From Herbaspirillum sp. AP02 (GTDB lineage: Bacteria; Pseudomonadota; Gammaproteobacteria; Burkholderiales; Burkholderiaceae_D), in contig NZ_JADWMY010000009.1 in NCBI RefSeq assembly GCF_015767275.1, positions 62,001 to 126,000 of the forward strand: 64,000 nucleotides of DNA, given 5' to 3'. The notes under the pieces were generated by a model that saw only the letters and a list, made by a program, of their open reading frames with translations, did no database searches and was not told the origin of the DNA. Of the stretch, positions 17,771 through 27,395 are shown one piece after another (position 1 is the stretch's first letter; the number at the start of each line of letters is the position of its first letter). The position numbers were made by a program, and so were the translations under genes.

Positions 17771-17977
17771 TGTTCCCCCCAATGGTTTTTGTTCGTGTTT
17801 TATCCCCAAGGACAGCTTAGTCAGGTTAATCAGAAATGCAATGTCTATTTGAATTTCGGTGTCGAGGTGGTAATGATGCTTGTCATCAACTTGACATAAA
17901 TCCCCATTACCCTCACCCAGTCAAAAAGGGTTTAGCCAAGCGCCGCCGGGTCGGCGCCATGTTCAAGTGGGTGGGGA

Positions 17978-20338
17978 TTGCGTAAGCCGTTATCGTTCGA
18001 GCCGAAAGGGCTGCTGACCAGACTGCTCGCGGGCAGAGGAGTGTCGGCGGGGCTGGTGCTGCTTGCCGCCGGCGTGCTGTCGCTGGTGTGGTATTTCACC
18101 CTCCTTCGCATCGAGAACGAAAAACAGCTGGCCATCGCCGGTTCCATCGCCGATAGCCGTAACGTTGCCGCCATCGTCTCGGCCAACCTGGATGAGGTGC
18201 TGGGCAAGACCCTGCTGTATTCGCGCATCGGACAATCGATGCTCAATGGCGAGCAATCCTCGTCGGCCTATTTCAATCCGCTGTTCAATGGCGATTCGGC
18301 CTATCTGCGCGTGGCCATGTTCGATGCCCGCGGTCGGCTGGTCTATTCGTCGTCGCGCCAGAAGAGCGAGCCCGAACTGAGCCGGCTCATCAATGCCGGC
18401 TATATGAGTTCCCTGACCGCTTCGGCCGAGCAGAGTCCCATGATCATCAAGCCTCCCATGGATCGCGAGGGCTATAGCTGGCGTGTGCCGCTACTCATTC
18501 CCCTGGCGGACGGCAAGGGTGCGCTGCAGGGTTTCTTCGCCGCGATTCTCGATCTGGGCTATTTCCTGAAGACCTATCAGGAGGTGAGCGTGGATGGTGC
18601 CAGCCGCATCGAAATCATCAACTCGGCCGGATTGCAACTGGCCGAGCTATCGGGGGGCATTCTCTCTGGCGGGTCCGATTTCGCCGGGCAGGAATATGCC
18701 ACCTTTCTGCTTGGCGGCAAGGGCGATGGCCTGATCCACGCCTTGCGTCCAGGCGATCAGGTGCAGTATGTGGGCGTGCAGCGGCGACTGGCGCATTACC
18801 CGCTGGCGGTGGTGGTGAGCCGCGACCCGCAGGTGTTGCTGGGCAAGCTGTGGCCGGCCCATCGGCAATACTACGTGCAGGCGATCCTGATTTCGCTGCT
18901 GGTGGTGGCCCTGTCGGGTGGGCTGATCAGCATGGCGCACCGGCGCCGCTATCTCTACGACAAGCTGCTCTATTCGGAGCGCGAGAAGAGCGGCCTGATC
19001 CATCAACTGGAGCAGGAAAAGAGCCGCGCCTACCAACTGGCCTCGCACGATTACCTGACTGGCATTCCCAATCGCATGCTGTTCTATGAACTGGCGGCGA
19101 CCGAATTGTCGCGGGCCCGGCGCAGTCGCAATCTGTATGCACTGTTCTTCCTCGACCTCGACAAGTTCAAGCTGATCAACGATACCCTGGGCCACGCCGT
19201 GGGCGATGCGTTGCTGCAGGAGGTGGCGCGGCGGCTGCGCGCGGCCGTGCGCGAATACGATCTGGTGGCGCGCCTGGGGGGAGATGAATTCGTGGTGCTG
19301 GTCTCGGAAATCCGCGACGAGGAAATCGTGGCCGAGATTGCCGACAAGCTGGTGGAAACCCTGCGTGCACCCTATCTTGATCTGTTGGGCTGCGATGTCG
19401 AGACGGCGCCCAGTATCGGCATCGCACTCTATCCGCGCGATGGTCAGAGTATCGAGACCCTGATGACCAATGCCGATTCTGCCATGTACACCGCCAAGAG
19501 TGCCGGCAGCGGACTATATCGTTTCTACGATGCCTCGCTCAATGCCATCGCCGTACGTGGGCTGGAACTGCTGGGGCGCTTCCGCCAGGCGCTTCGGGAT
19601 AACGAGTTTTGCCTGCACTACCAGCCCAAGGTGGCGCTGCAGGATTATCGGGTGGTCGGCATGGAAGCTCTGATCCGCTGGCAACATCCCGAGCATGGCC
19701 TGATCTATCCTGGGGAATTCATCGGCCTGGCCGAGACCCACGATCTGGTGCAGCCATTGGGCCACTGGATCATCGAGGCAGTGTGCCGACAGCTGGCGCA
19801 ATGGCGGGCCGACGGCCTGCCGCTGGTACCGGTGGCGATCAATGTCTCGGCCAAGCAGTTGAACGACGAAAAATTGATCGAGACCGTCCGCGATGCCTTG
19901 CGCCGCCATGGCCTGAGTGCCGAGCTGCTGGAGATCGAGGTCACCGAGAGCTGCTTCATCACCGATCTGGAGCAGGCACGCCAGACCCTGGAAAAGCTGC
20001 GTGACGAGGGCTTGAAGATCTACCTGGACGACTATGGCACCGGCTACTCCAGCCTCAGCCACATCAAGGCGCTGCCGGTCTATGCGTTGAAGATAGATCG
20101 CTCTTTCGTGCGCGACATCCGCAACGATAACAGCGACGGCATGATCGTGGCCTCTACCGTCACGCTGGCACGCAACCTGGGACTGAAGGTGGTCGCCGAG
20201 GGCGTGGAAACCAAGGAGCAACTGATGCACCTGAAACTGATGGGCTGCGATGAGGTGCAGGGCTTCTACCTGCAGCGCCCGGTGTCGGCGGCGCAGCTGG
20301 TGCCACTCTTGCAGAAAGGCAGGTTCGAACTCACATGA
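17978..20338 (+). CDS. Membrane GGDEF-EAL c-di-GMP protein
   Basis: This 786-residue protein has both c-di-GMP synthesis and degradation domains. A transmembrane segment near residues 17-38 and another near 300-320 enclose a periplasmic sensor region of about 260 residues with no clear named fold. The GGDEF domain follows, with an intact RLGGDEF near residue 432, then the EAL domain with MEALIRW near 561, the loop DDYGTGYSSLSHIK and KIDRSFVRD. All key residues look intact. No in-frame ATG lies near the 5' end, so TTG 17978 preceded by a G-rich stretch is the best start. The stop overlaps the next gene by four bases. Confidence 0.88.
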   Translation: MRKPLSFEPKGLLTRLLAGRGVSAGLVLLAAGVLSLVWYFTLLRIENEKQLAIAGSIADSRNVAAIVSANLDEVLGKTLLYSRIGQSMLNGEQSSSAYFNPLFNGDSAYLRVAMFDARGRLVYSSSRQKSEPELSRLINAGYMSSLTASAEQSPMIIKPPMDREGYSWRVPLLIPLADGKGALQGFFAAILDLGYFLKTYQEVSVDGASRIEIINSAGLQLAELSGGILSGGSDFAGQEYATFLLGGKGDGLIHALRPGDQVQYVGVQRRLAHYPLAVVVSRDPQVLLGKLWPAHRQYYVQAILISLLVVALSGGLISMAHRRRYLYDKLLYSEREKSGLIHQLEQEKSRAYQLASHDYLTGIPNRMLFYELAATELSRARRSRNLYALFFLDLDKFKLINDTLGHAVGDALLQEVARRLRAAVREYDLVARLGGDEFVVLVSEIRDEEIVAEIADKLVETLRAPYLDLLGCDVETAPSIGIALYPRDGQSIETLMTNADSAMYTAKSAGSGLYRFYDASLNAIAVRGLELLGRFRQALRDNEFCLHYQPKVALQDYRVVGMEALIRWQHPEHGLIYPGEFIGLAETHDLVQPLGHWIIEAVCRQLAQWRADGLPLVPVAINVSAKQLNDEKLIETVRDALRRHGLSAELLEIEVTESCFITDLEQARQTLEKLRDEGLKIYLDDYGTGYSSLSHIKALPVYALKIDRSFVRDIRNDNSDGMIVASTVTLARNLGLKVVAEGVETKEQLMHLKLMGCDEVQGFYLQRPVSAAQLVPLLQKGRFELT

Positions 20339-21264
20339 AGACGTTACTGTCAGGCCTGCGCTTAGCACGGCCGATTGCACTGGACTGTGCCATGCTGGGC
20401 TTGCTGGGTGCGCTTGCCTTCCTGGTCACGGCGCCTGCGATGGCCGCTGCCAGGGGCGCCTGCGAGCGGCCGCAACGTTTGCGTTTTTCCTTCGTGCCGC
20501 AGGGGCGTGACAGCGAGCAGCAGACCGCGCTCAATCCATTGATCGACGAACTACGGGAAAAATTGAAGATGCCGGTGGACGTGGTGATCCCGACCTCCTA
20601 TGGCGGTGTGATCGAAGGCCTTATCGCCGGCGCAGTCGATGTGGCACGGCTGGGGCCGGCCTCGTACGTGACCGCGCACAAGGGTGATCCACAGATCACG
20701 CCATTCGCATCGATGGAGCAGGTGGAACCCAATTTTGCCGCGCAGCGCGGCGTGTCGGCGGTGTATTACGCGCTGCTGGTCACGCGTACGCAGGGGCCGT
20801 ATGACAGCGTGGCCTCGCTGGCGGGCAAGGTGCTGGCGCTGGCCGATCCGGACAGCACCTCGGGTGCGCTGATTCCTCGCCACATCTTTGCACGCCAATA
20901 CAAGCTGCAGCTGGACCGGTATTTTTCCCGCGTCGGTTATGCCGGCAATCATGAGCAATCGGTGATGGCGGTGCTGAATCACCATGCCGACGCGGCTTTC
21001 GTGGCCAGCACCAATCTCTCGCGGATGATCAGCGACGGCAGGCTCAAGAAGAGCGACCTGCGCGTGCTGTGGCGCTCGGCGCCGATTCCCTTCGATCCCT
21101 TCGTCTATCGCGGGCAGCTGTGCGCCGATATCCGCAACAAGATTCGCGCGGTATTCCTGGACAAGAATTCGCTACGGGTCAAGCTCACGCTGGACGGCCT
21201 GCGGGCCACGCACTTCGTGCCCGTGCACGACGCCGATTACCGCATCATTCGTGAACTACCTTGA
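20335..21264 (+). CDS. PhnD-like periplasmic substrate-binding protein
   Basis: This 309-residue protein resembles the phosphate/phosphite/phosphonate binding proteins of the PhnD family. A signal peptide ends near APAMAAARG. The core has RFSFVPQGRDSEQQTALNPLIDEL, PTSYGGVIEGLIAGAVDVARLGPASYV and DPDSTSGALIPRHIF, all characteristic. No ABC permease or ATPase gene is nearby. Instead its ATG overlaps the stop of the GGDEF-EAL gene by four bases, so the two are made together. The simplest reading is a periplasmic ligand sensor that signals to the membrane c-di-GMP protein. The ligand is not known; a phosphorus compound is only a family-based guess. Confidence 0.82.
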   Translation: MKTLLSGLRLARPIALDCAMLGLLGALAFLVTAPAMAAARGACERPQRLRFSFVPQGRDSEQQTALNPLIDELREKLKMPVDVVIPTSYGGVIEGLIAGAVDVARLGPASYVTAHKGDPQITPFASMEQVEPNFAAQRGVSAVYYALLVTRTQGPYDSVASLAGKVLALADPDSTSGALIPRHIFARQYKLQLDRYFSRVGYAGNHEQSVMAVLNHHADAAFVASTNLSRMISDGRLKKSDLRVLWRSAPIPFDPFVYRGQLCADIRNKIRAVFLDKNSLRVKLTLDGLRATHFVPVHDADYRIIRELP

Positions 21265-21301
21265 ACGACCTTGAGTTGCCCTGATCTGTCGTGATTGCGA
21301 C

Positions 21302-21787
21302 TTACTCGGCCAGCAAGCCCTCGATATCGGAGACGATTTCCTCCGGGCGCGTCTGTGGCGCATAGCGTTTGAAGACGCTGCCGTCGCGGCGCACCAGGAA
21401 CTTGGTGAAATTCCACTTGATGGCCTTGCTGCCCAGGAGGCCCGGCGCTTCCTTCTTGAGATACTGGAACAGCGGATCGGCCTGCTCGCCATTGACATCG
21501 ATCTTGGCGAACAGGGGGAAGCTGACCCCATAGTTCTTTTCGCAGAAAGCGCCGATTTCCTCGGCATTGCCGGGCTCCTGGGCGCCAAACTGGTTGCAGG
21601 GGAAGGCCATCACCTCCAGGCCGCGGGCATGGAACTGGCGGTGGATCGCTTCCAGGCCGTTGTATTGCGGTGTGAAGCCGCATTTGCTGGCGGTATTGAC
21701 GATGAGCAGCACCTTGCCGCGCAGTTGCTCCAGTGGGAAGGTGGTCTGGTCGGCCAGCCGGGGCTGGAAATCGTAGAGAGTGGTCAT
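21302..21787 (-). CDS. Glutathione peroxidase family protein
   Basis: This 161-residue protein reduces hydrogen peroxide or lipid peroxides with glutathione or thioredoxin as donor. The active-site cysteine lies in NTASKCGFTPQY near residue 36, the conserved glutamine in FPCNQFGAQEPG near residue 71, and the tryptophan and asparagine in KWNFTKFL near residue 124. It is cysteine- rather than selenium-dependent, as usual in bacteria. No signal peptide is seen, so it acts in the cytoplasm. It is convergent with the PhnD-like gene and seems to be transcribed alone. Confidence 0.93.
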   Translation of the reverse strand: MTTLYDFQPRLADQTTFPLEQLRGKVLLIVNTASKCGFTPQYNGLEAIHRQFHARGLEVMAFPCNQFGAQEPGNAEEIGAFCEKNYGVSFPLFAKIDVNGEQADPLFQYLKKEAPGLLGSKAIKWNFTKFLVRRDGSVFKRYAPQTRPEEIVSDIEGLLAE

Positions 21788-21859
21788 GTGCTGGTCCTTT
21801 GGATTTCCCGTGATTTTGTCGCCGCCATTCTAAACCTCCCGATCGCTGGCCGCTTGCGG

Positions 21860-22882
21860 CTAGGGCATATGCTCGCGCACGGTGTTTTCGCTGATGCGGC
21901 CCTGCTGGAGCAGTTGCGCCAGGCTGGTCTGCAGTGTCTGCATACCGTGCGCCGCACCGGACTGCATCGCCGATAGCAGTTGCGCACTGCGTCCTTCGCG
22001 GATCAGGTTACGCACGGCCGGGGTGGCGACCAGCAGTTCATGGGCGGCCACCCGGCCGTTGCCATCGGCGGTGGGTAACAGGGTCTGTGCGATCACGCCC
22101 TGCAGCGATTCGGCCAGCATGCTGCGGATTGATTCCTGTTCGACGGCGGGAAAGGCATCGATCATGCGATCCATGGTCCGCGCCGCTGAGGCGGTGTGCA
22201 GCGTCCCCAGCACCAGATGACCGGTCTCGGCGGCGCACAGGGCCAGGCGGATGGTGTCGGCGTCGCGCAGTTCGCCGACCAGCAGCACGTCCGGGTCTTC
22301 GCGCAGGGCGGCGCGCAGCGCCTGCGCGACATCAGCGGTATGGATGCCGATTTCGCGCTGGCTGACCAGTGCGCGGCGGGGTTCATGCACGAACTCGATG
22401 GGGTCTTCGATGGTCAGGATATGGACCGCCCGCTCCTCGTTGATATGGCGCAGCATGGCCGCCAGCGTTGTGCTCTTGCCTGCGCCGGTGGCGCCCGTCA
22501 CCAGCACCAGGCCATGCGGACGCAGCGCCAGGTCGGCACACAGCGGTGGCGCGGCCAGCGCAGACAGGGTAGGGGGCTCGCGCCCGAGATGGCGGATGGC
22601 GGCGGCCGGGCCGCGCTGCTGATGGAAGGCGTGGACGCGGAAACGTCCCAGCGTCGGAAGATCGAGGGCGAAGTCGCATTCGCCACCGTCGGCATAGCGC
22701 TGCTGGCAGGGCGACGGCATCAGATCCAGCAGCAACTGCCGCAGCCGTGCTGTATTCAGGGGCTGGAGATTGATGCGACGGATGGCCCCATGCACTCGCA
22801 GCGCAGGCGGAAGGCCCGCACAAAGATGCAGGTCGGAGGCCTGATTTCTGACGGCAAATGCCAGTAGCGTGGCAATGTCCAT
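21860..22882 (-). CDS. PilT/PilU-type twitching ATPase
   Basis: This 340-residue secretion-type ATPase resembles PilT, the motor that retracts type IV pili. It begins MDIATLLAFAVRNQASDLHL, the PilT N-terminal signature. Walker A is TGATGAGKSTTLAAM near residue 128, an acidic box lies in LTIEDPIEFVH, Walker B is DPDVLLVGELRD near residue 195, and the histidine box is GHLVLGTLHTASAARTMDR. The charged AIRAGL motif typical of PilT near the C-terminus reads AVRNLIREG here, so it may be a paralogue rather than the main PilT. It is divergent from yggS, the arrangement often seen in betaproteobacteria. Confidence 0.85.
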   Translation of the reverse strand: MDIATLLAFAVRNQASDLHLCAGLPPALRVHGAIRRINLQPLNTARLRQLLLDLMPSPCQQRYADGGECDFALDLPTLGRFRVHAFHQQRGPAAAIRHLGREPPTLSALAAPPLCADLALRPHGLVLVTGATGAGKSTTLAAMLRHINEERAVHILTIEDPIEFVHEPRRALVSQREIGIHTADVAQALRAALREDPDVLLVGELRDADTIRLALCAAETGHLVLGTLHTASAARTMDRMIDAFPAVEQESIRSMLAESLQGVIAQTLLPTADGNGRVAAHELLVATPAVRNLIREGRSAQLLSAMQSGAAHGMQTLQTSLAQLLQQGRISENTVREHMP

Positions 22883-22956
22883 TTATAATCCCGGCAAGGA
22901 TCACACTATCAATCTGTTTATTTTCCCCGCAGGCTCGCCCCTTCCGGCCCCGGATT

Positions 22957-23658
22957 ATGTCGTCAATCGCTCAACACTTGCAACAGGTGCAACAACAGAT
23001 CGCCCACGCCGTCGAAAAGGCGGGACGTGACCCGGCTTCGGTACGATTGTTGGCGGTGTCCAAGACCTTCGGCCCGGAAGCGGTGCTGGAAGCCGTGCAG
23101 GCCGGGCAGCGTGCTTTCGGCGAAAACTATTTGCAGGAAGCGCTGGACAAGATGGCCGCCATGCCGGGCCTGGCACCCGGGATGGCGCTGGAGTGGCACT
23201 TCATCGGCCCCATCCAGAGCAACAAGACGCGGCCCATCGCCGAGCATTTCGACTGGGTGCATTCGGTGGACCGGCTGAAGATCGCGCAGCGTCTGTCTGA
23301 GCAACGGCCTGCGGAACTGCCGCCGCTGGACATCTGTCTGCAGGTCAATATCAGCAGAGAACAGAGCAAGAGCGGCCTGACGCCAGAGGAATTGCCCGCG
23401 GTCGCAGCCGAAGTGGCGCGCTTGCCCGGCTTGCGCCTGCGCGGCCTGATGGCGATCCCGGCACCGAGCGAGGACGAGGCCGCACAGCGGGCCGCTTTCG
23501 CCGCCGTGCGCCGGCTGTTCGAGCAGTTGCGCGCCGACGGCCTGGCGCTGGACACGCTGTCCATGGGCATGTCGGCCGATCTCGATGCCGCCGTGGCCGA
23601 AGGGGCCAGCATCGTGCGCATCGGCAGCGCCATCTTCGGCGCACGGCATTACGCATGA
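22957..23658 (+). CDS. YggS/PROSC family PLP-binding protein
   Basis: This 233-residue protein binds pyridoxal phosphate and helps PLP homeostasis; it has no known catalytic reaction. The PLP lysine lies in LLAVSKTFGP near residue 36, followed by AFGENYLQEALDK, WHFIGPIQSNKT and the C-terminal SMGMSADLDAAVAEGASIVRIGSAIFG, all diagnostic. I chose ATG 22957 because it gives the usual start MSSIAQHLQQV. It is 82 bp upstream of proC, the common yggS-proC pairing. Confidence 0.95.
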   Translation: MSSIAQHLQQVQQQIAHAVEKAGRDPASVRLLAVSKTFGPEAVLEAVQAGQRAFGENYLQEALDKMAAMPGLAPGMALEWHFIGPIQSNKTRPIAEHFDWVHSVDRLKIAQRLSEQRPAELPPLDICLQVNISREQSKSGLTPEELPAVAAEVARLPGLRLRGLMAIPAPSEDEAAQRAAFAAVRRLFEQLRADGLALDTLSMGMSADLDAAVAEGASIVRIGSAIFGARHYA

Positions 23659-23740
23659 GCGGGCCAGGCCGCGGCCATTGCAGCAATATCCATCCCGGCG
23701 ATACACCGGATACACCATCTACAAGACACAAGGAGCGGAA

Positions 23741-24553
23741 GTGAAGATAGCGTTTATCGGCGGCGGCAATATGGCAGCGGCCTTGATCGGCGGACTGGTC
23801 GGCAAGGTCGCGGCGGCAGAAGACATCCACGTGGTCGATCTCAATGCCGATGCGCTCAAGTCGCTGGCGGAAAAGTTCGGCGTCTCCACCGCGCAGGCCA
23901 TCGATGGCGCCATCACTGGTGTGGATGTGGTGGTGCTGGCGGTCAAGCCGCAGCAGATGCGCGAGGTGGTCGCCACGCTCAAGCCCTTCATCGGCGCACA
24001 ACTGATCGTCTCGATTGCCGCTGGCATCCGCATTGTCGACATGGTGCGCTGGCTGGATGGCCACCAGGCCATCGTACGCGCCATGCCCAATACCCCGGCG
24101 CTGATCGGCCAGGGCATCTCCGGCGTGGTGCCGCATGCCCAGGTATCCACGCTGCAGCGCGCACAGGCCGATTCCATCCTCAAGGCGGTGGGCGAAACCC
24201 TGTGGCTGGGTAGCGAAGAACAGCTCGATGCCGTCACCGCCGTATCGGGCAGCGGCCCGGCCTATGTGTTCTACTTTCTCGAGGCAATGGAGCAGGCCGC
24301 CGCCCAATTGGGCCTGTCGCGTGAAGACGGCCTGCAACTGGCCAAGGCCACGTTCGCCGGCGCCACCGAACTGGCGCGTCGTTCCGATGAATCGGTGGCG
24401 ACCCTGCGCGAGCGCGTGACCTCCAAAGGCGGCACCACCTATGCGGCGCTGACCAGCCTGGAGCAATCCGGCGTGAAAGGTGCCATCGTCCAGGCCCTGC
24501 AGGCAGCGGCCACGCGCAGCAAGGAGCTGGGCGACGAATTCGGAAAGGCCTGA
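23741..24553 (+). CDS. proC: Pyrroline-5-carboxylate reductase
   Basis: ProC reduces 1-pyrroline-5-carboxylate to proline with NAD(P)H. The 270-residue protein begins with the dinucleotide-binding motif IAFIGGGNMAAALIGGL and has VLAVKPQQM near residue 65, RAMPNTPA near residue 112, and the family signature AVSGSGPAYVFYFLEAM near residue 165. The start is GTG 23741, with AGGAG five bases upstream; no ATG precedes the Rossmann motif at a plausible distance. Its stop codon shares one base with the start of the next gene (TGATG). Confidence 0.96.
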   Translation: MKIAFIGGGNMAAALIGGLVGKVAAAEDIHVVDLNADALKSLAEKFGVSTAQAIDGAITGVDVVVLAVKPQQMREVVATLKPFIGAQLIVSIAAGIRIVDMVRWLDGHQAIVRAMPNTPALIGQGISGVVPHAQVSTLQRAQADSILKAVGETLWLGSEEQLDAVTAVSGSGPAYVFYFLEAMEQAAAQLGLSREDGLQLAKATFAGATELARRSDESVATLRERVTSKGGTTYAALTSLEQSGVKGAIVQALQAAATRSKELGDEFGKA

Positions 24554-25296
24554 TGAGACGGGCAGTTTCTTCCGGGGCGCTGCCGGCCCTGCTGGCGGGA
24601 ATCCTGTTGCTGGGCGGCTGCGCATCCACGGCCGACAGCGACGGCTATTACACCGTCAAGCGCGGCGACACCCTCTACAGCATCGGTCGTGACTTCGACC
24701 AGAACCCAGGCAACCTGCGTGCCTGGAACAAGTTGCGTAATCCGGACGATCTTGAGGTCGGTCAACGCATCCTGGTGCGCCCGCCGGCCGGCGTGGTGGC
24801 GCGCACCGGAGCGGGTCAGAGCAGCCGTCCAGGGGCATCCTCGACCGCTACCCGCAAGCCGGCGGCCAGACCGGCCACCAAGCCTGCTGCCAAGGGACAG
24901 GACGACGACGATGCCCCTGCTCCGGCCGACGCCAAGCTGGACTGGATGTGGCCCACCCAGGGCAAATCCGCTCCCAGCGCGGACAGCTACAAGAAGGGCA
25001 TCGACATCGTCGGCAGCGATGGACAATCAGTGGTGGCCGCGGCCGCCGGCAAGGTCACCTATGCCGGTCATGGCATCCGTGGCTACGGCAACATGGTGAT
25101 CATCAAGCACACGCCGCAACTGCTGTCGGTGTATGCCCACAACAAGGGCATCACCGTCAAGGAAGGCCAGATGGTCACGCGCGGCCAGCAGATCGCCACC
25201 ATGGGCAACAGCGACACCAACAAGGTCAAGCTGTATTTCGAAATCCGTCGCAACGGCAAGCCGGTCAACGTGATGGCCTTGCTGCCGGCACGTTGA
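24553..25296 (+). CDS. LysM and degenerate LytM/M23 lipoprotein (NlpD-like)
   Basis: This 247-residue protein carries a lipobox signal (ILLLGGCAS), a LysM peptidoglycan-binding domain (YYTVKRGDTLYSIGRDFDQNPGNLRAWN, about residues 32-77), an Ala/Pro/Lys linker, and a C-terminal M23 domain. The zinc ligands are missing: the HxxxD position reads KKGIDIVGS and the last histidine is replaced in VKLYFEIRRNGK. This pattern matches NlpD, which activates cell-wall amidases for daughter-cell separation rather than cutting peptidoglycan itself. It is coupled to proC by a one-base stop-start overlap, so expression is linked to housekeeping genes. Confidence 0.88.
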   Translation: MRRAVSSGALPALLAGILLLGGCASTADSDGYYTVKRGDTLYSIGRDFDQNPGNLRAWNKLRNPDDLEVGQRILVRPPAGVVARTGAGQSSRPGASSTATRKPAARPATKPAAKGQDDDDAPAPADAKLDWMWPTQGKSAPSADSYKKGIDIVGSDGQSVVAAAAGKVTYAGHGIRGYGNMVIIKHTPQLLSVYAHNKGITVKEGQMVTRGQQIATMGNSDTNKVKLYFEIRRNGKPVNVMALLPAR

Positions 25297-25344
25297 CCGG
25301 CGTGCTGCACCTCACCACAGATTCAGGAAAAATCAGGAAACCCC

Positions 25345-25572
25345 ATGGCCAAGCTCGAAGACATCGTCAGGAAACAGAAGACCGGTGCGACCTTCGTCAT
25401 CAGCGCGCAGATGCTGCAGATGAGTCCACGCGACTTCGACGCCATTGCCCAGGCCTGGGACGACGACGGCGGCCCCGGCTTCAACGTGACCGGCGTACCG
25501 TTCCGCGTGGTGGTGGATGACGAATTCCTCATCAGTCGGGTGACGGTGGTGCGGACCACTGCTGAGGTGTAA
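25345..25572 (+). CDS. Small hypothetical protein (75 aa)
   Basis: I do not recognise this 75-residue protein. It is acidic in the middle (DFDAIAQAWDDDGGPGFNVTG), predicted soluble, and begins MAKLEDIVRKQKTG. AGGAAACCCC lies just before the ATG, and codon use looks like that of neighbouring genes, so it is probably real. It follows the NlpD-like gene by 48 bp. A near copy of the interspersed repeat (TGTAAACAGGCCC, 25568-25580) overlaps its stop. Confidence 0.6.
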   Translation: MAKLEDIVRKQKTGATFVISAQMLQMSPRDFDAIAQAWDDDGGPGFNVTGVPFRVVVDDEFLISRVTVVRTTAEV

Positions 25573-25588
25573 ACAGGCCCGCGCGGCG

Positions 25589-26248
25589 TCAACCCTTGCG
25601 CTGCAAGCGATAGACCACCGTATCCAGCGCCGTCAATCCGCGCTCCAGGAACTTCGGTTCCTTCTCCAGGATATCCCGGCGGTCGATTGCCACGGTTTCG
25701 CTGTGTGGCGCGTAGAGCCGTTGTACTTCTTCTTCTGCCACCGAGAAGGGCGGGCCATCCATCTTCTGCTGGTCGTATTCCAGTGTGATCAGCAGGCTGC
25801 GGGCCTGTGGGGGCAGTCGGCCATAGATCTCGGCGACATAACGCGCCCGCATGTCCGGCGGTAGGGCGATCAGGGCGGCACGGTCGTAGGCGCCGGCACA
25901 GGCCGCCAGGGTGGCGTCTTCCAGCAGGAAGATATCGCCGCACACCAGTTCGATGTTACCGGCCACGTAGTGCCGGCCCTGTGCGCTTTCATGGATCGCC
26001 GGCGTGAGCTGGTTCTGGCTGAAGAACTGGGTGATGGCCAGTTCCGACAGTTCCACGCCCAGCACCCGGTGTCCCTGCTGGGCCAGCCACAGCATGTCCA
26101 GCGACTTCCCGCACAGCGGCACCAGCACCGTACTACCGGCCGGCAGCGCCAGTTGCGGCCAGTATTTCTGCAGCAACGGCGTGACCCGTTCCTGATGAAA
26201 ATGCGTACGGCCCTCGCGCCAGCGTTCCAGCCAGAATTGCGCTTCCAT
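25589..26248 (-). CDS. tpm: Thiopurine S-methyltransferase family protein
   Basis: This 219-residue S-adenosylmethionine-dependent methyltransferase matches bacterial TPMT, which methylates thiopurines and, in some bacteria, selenium or tellurium compounds. The N-terminus [19 protein letters not shown] and the SAM-binding segment [29 protein letters not shown] (about residues 42-70) are characteristic, as are [14 protein letters not shown] and LLITLEYDQ. It lies 37 bp after ubiA on the same strand and may be cotranscribed. The physiological substrate is not shown by the sequence. Confidence 0.9.
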   Translation of the reverse strand: MEAQFWLERWREGRTHFHQERVTPLLQKYWPQLALPAGSTVLVPLCGKSLDMLWLAQQGHRVLGVELSELAITQFFSQNQLTPAIHESAQGRHYVAGNIELVCGDIFLLEDATLAACAGAYDRAALIALPPDMRARYVAEIYGRLPPQARSLLITLEYDQQKMDGPPFSVAEEEVQRLYAPHSETVAIDRRDILEKEPKFLERGLTALDTVVYRLQRKG

Positions 26249-26285
26249 GTCGTCTCCTGTTCCCGTATCGGCGCCCGATGCCGCT

Positions 26286-27140
26286 TCAGCGCATCAGGTA
26301 GTCCAGCGCGACGCCGGCAAAGATCGCCGCGCCCAGCCAGTTGTTGTTGTTGAAGGCCGCGAAGCAGCGCATGCGGTCACGTTCGCGGATCAGGGTGTAG
26401 TGATACAGCGCGAAGCCGCAGGCCACCAGCATGCCGGCCGAGAACCACAGGCCCAGTCCGTATTGCAGGCCAACCATCCACACCAGCGCCAGCGCCACGG
26501 CGTAGCACAGCATCACGGCCAGCACATCGTGGCGGCCGAAGGTGATGGCCGAGGTCTTGATGCCGATCTTCAGGTCGTCGTCGCGGTCCACCATCGCATA
26601 TTCGGTGTCATACGCCACTGCCCAGAAGACGTTGGCTATCAGCAGCACCCAGGCCGCCAGGGGAACCGTGCCGGTGACCGTAGCAAAGCCCATCGGGATA
26701 CCGAAGCCGAAGGCAATGCCCAGGTAGGCCTGGGGAATGGCGAAGAAGCGCTTGAAGTAGGGATAGGTGGCGGCAATGATCACCGCTGCCACTGACAGTT
26801 GCAGGGTCAGTGCGTTGAGCGGCAGGATCAGCAGGAAGGACAGCAGCGCCAGCACGCCTGCCACCATCAGGGCTTCCCACGACCTGATCTTGCCGGACGT
26901 CAACGGTCGCTGCTCGGTGCGCTTGACGTGGCGATCGAAGTCGCGGTCGGCGTAGTCGTTGATGGCGCAGCCGGCCGAACGCATCAGCGCGGTGCCCAGT
27001 ACGTAGATCAGCAGGATGCGCCAGTCCGGCGGGCCGCCTGCCGCCAGCCACAGGGCGATCAGCGTGGGCCACAGCAAGAGCAGGATGCCGATGGGTTTGT
27101 GGGCGCGTACCAGCAGCGCGTAGAGCCTTAACCTGTCCAT
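26286..27140 (-). CDS. ubiA: 4-hydroxybenzoate polyprenyltransferase
   Basis: UbiA attaches the polyprenyl tail to 4-hydroxybenzoate in ubiquinone synthesis, in the inner membrane. The 284-residue protein has eight or nine hydrophobic segments and both aspartate-rich prenyl-diphosphate motifs, [17 protein letters not shown] near residue 65 and [18 protein letters not shown] near residue 190. The start ATG 27140 gives [18 protein letters not shown], the expected beginning; longer readings extend into the ugp promoter region. Its gene is divergent from ugpB across a 255-bp gap. Confidence 0.95.
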   Translation of the reverse strand: MDRLRLYALLVRAHKPIGILLLLWPTLIALWLAAGGPPDWRILLIYVLGTALMRSAGCAINDYADRDFDRHVKRTEQRPLTSGKIRSWEALMVAGVLALLSFLLILPLNALTLQLSVAAVIIAATYPYFKRFFAIPQAYLGIAFGFGIPMGFATVTGTVPLAAWVLLIANVFWAVAYDTEYAMVDRDDDLKIGIKTSAITFGRHDVLAVMLCYAVALALVWMVGLQYGLGLWFSAGMLVACGFALYHYTLIRERDRMRCFAAFNNNNWLGAAIFAGVALDYLMR

Positions 27141-27331
27141 TCGATGTCCGCAAAAACGAAAGTCCGCATTATAATTCGCCTCGCCGTTTCCGCACCGTCG
27201 TGCTTTTATTTGGGCCGCGCTGCGCCAATGCGTAAATTTTATAAAAACGACATATCTTTTTTGAGACATTTCCTGGTTTTGTGCTGCATAGCCGCAGATT
27301 TTTCCTTTGCCGTGGCCGGCAAGGGCCGCTA

Positions 27332-27349
27332 ATGTAACGCCGCTGTCAT
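27332..27349 (+). promoter_or_regulatory. Candidate PHO box upstream of ugpB
   Basis: ATGTAAC-GCCG-CTGTCAT has the PhoB layout of two seven-base half-sites four bases apart; the second half-site is a perfect CTGTCAT and the first matches at four of seven positions. It lies 46 bp upstream of the ugpB start. In enterobacteria ugp is under PhoB control, which makes the assignment reasonable. Confidence 0.55.
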
Positions 27350-27395
27350 GGAGAGTTGTTAGCATCAAAACCCCTTTTTTGAGAGGTCCCCTCTG

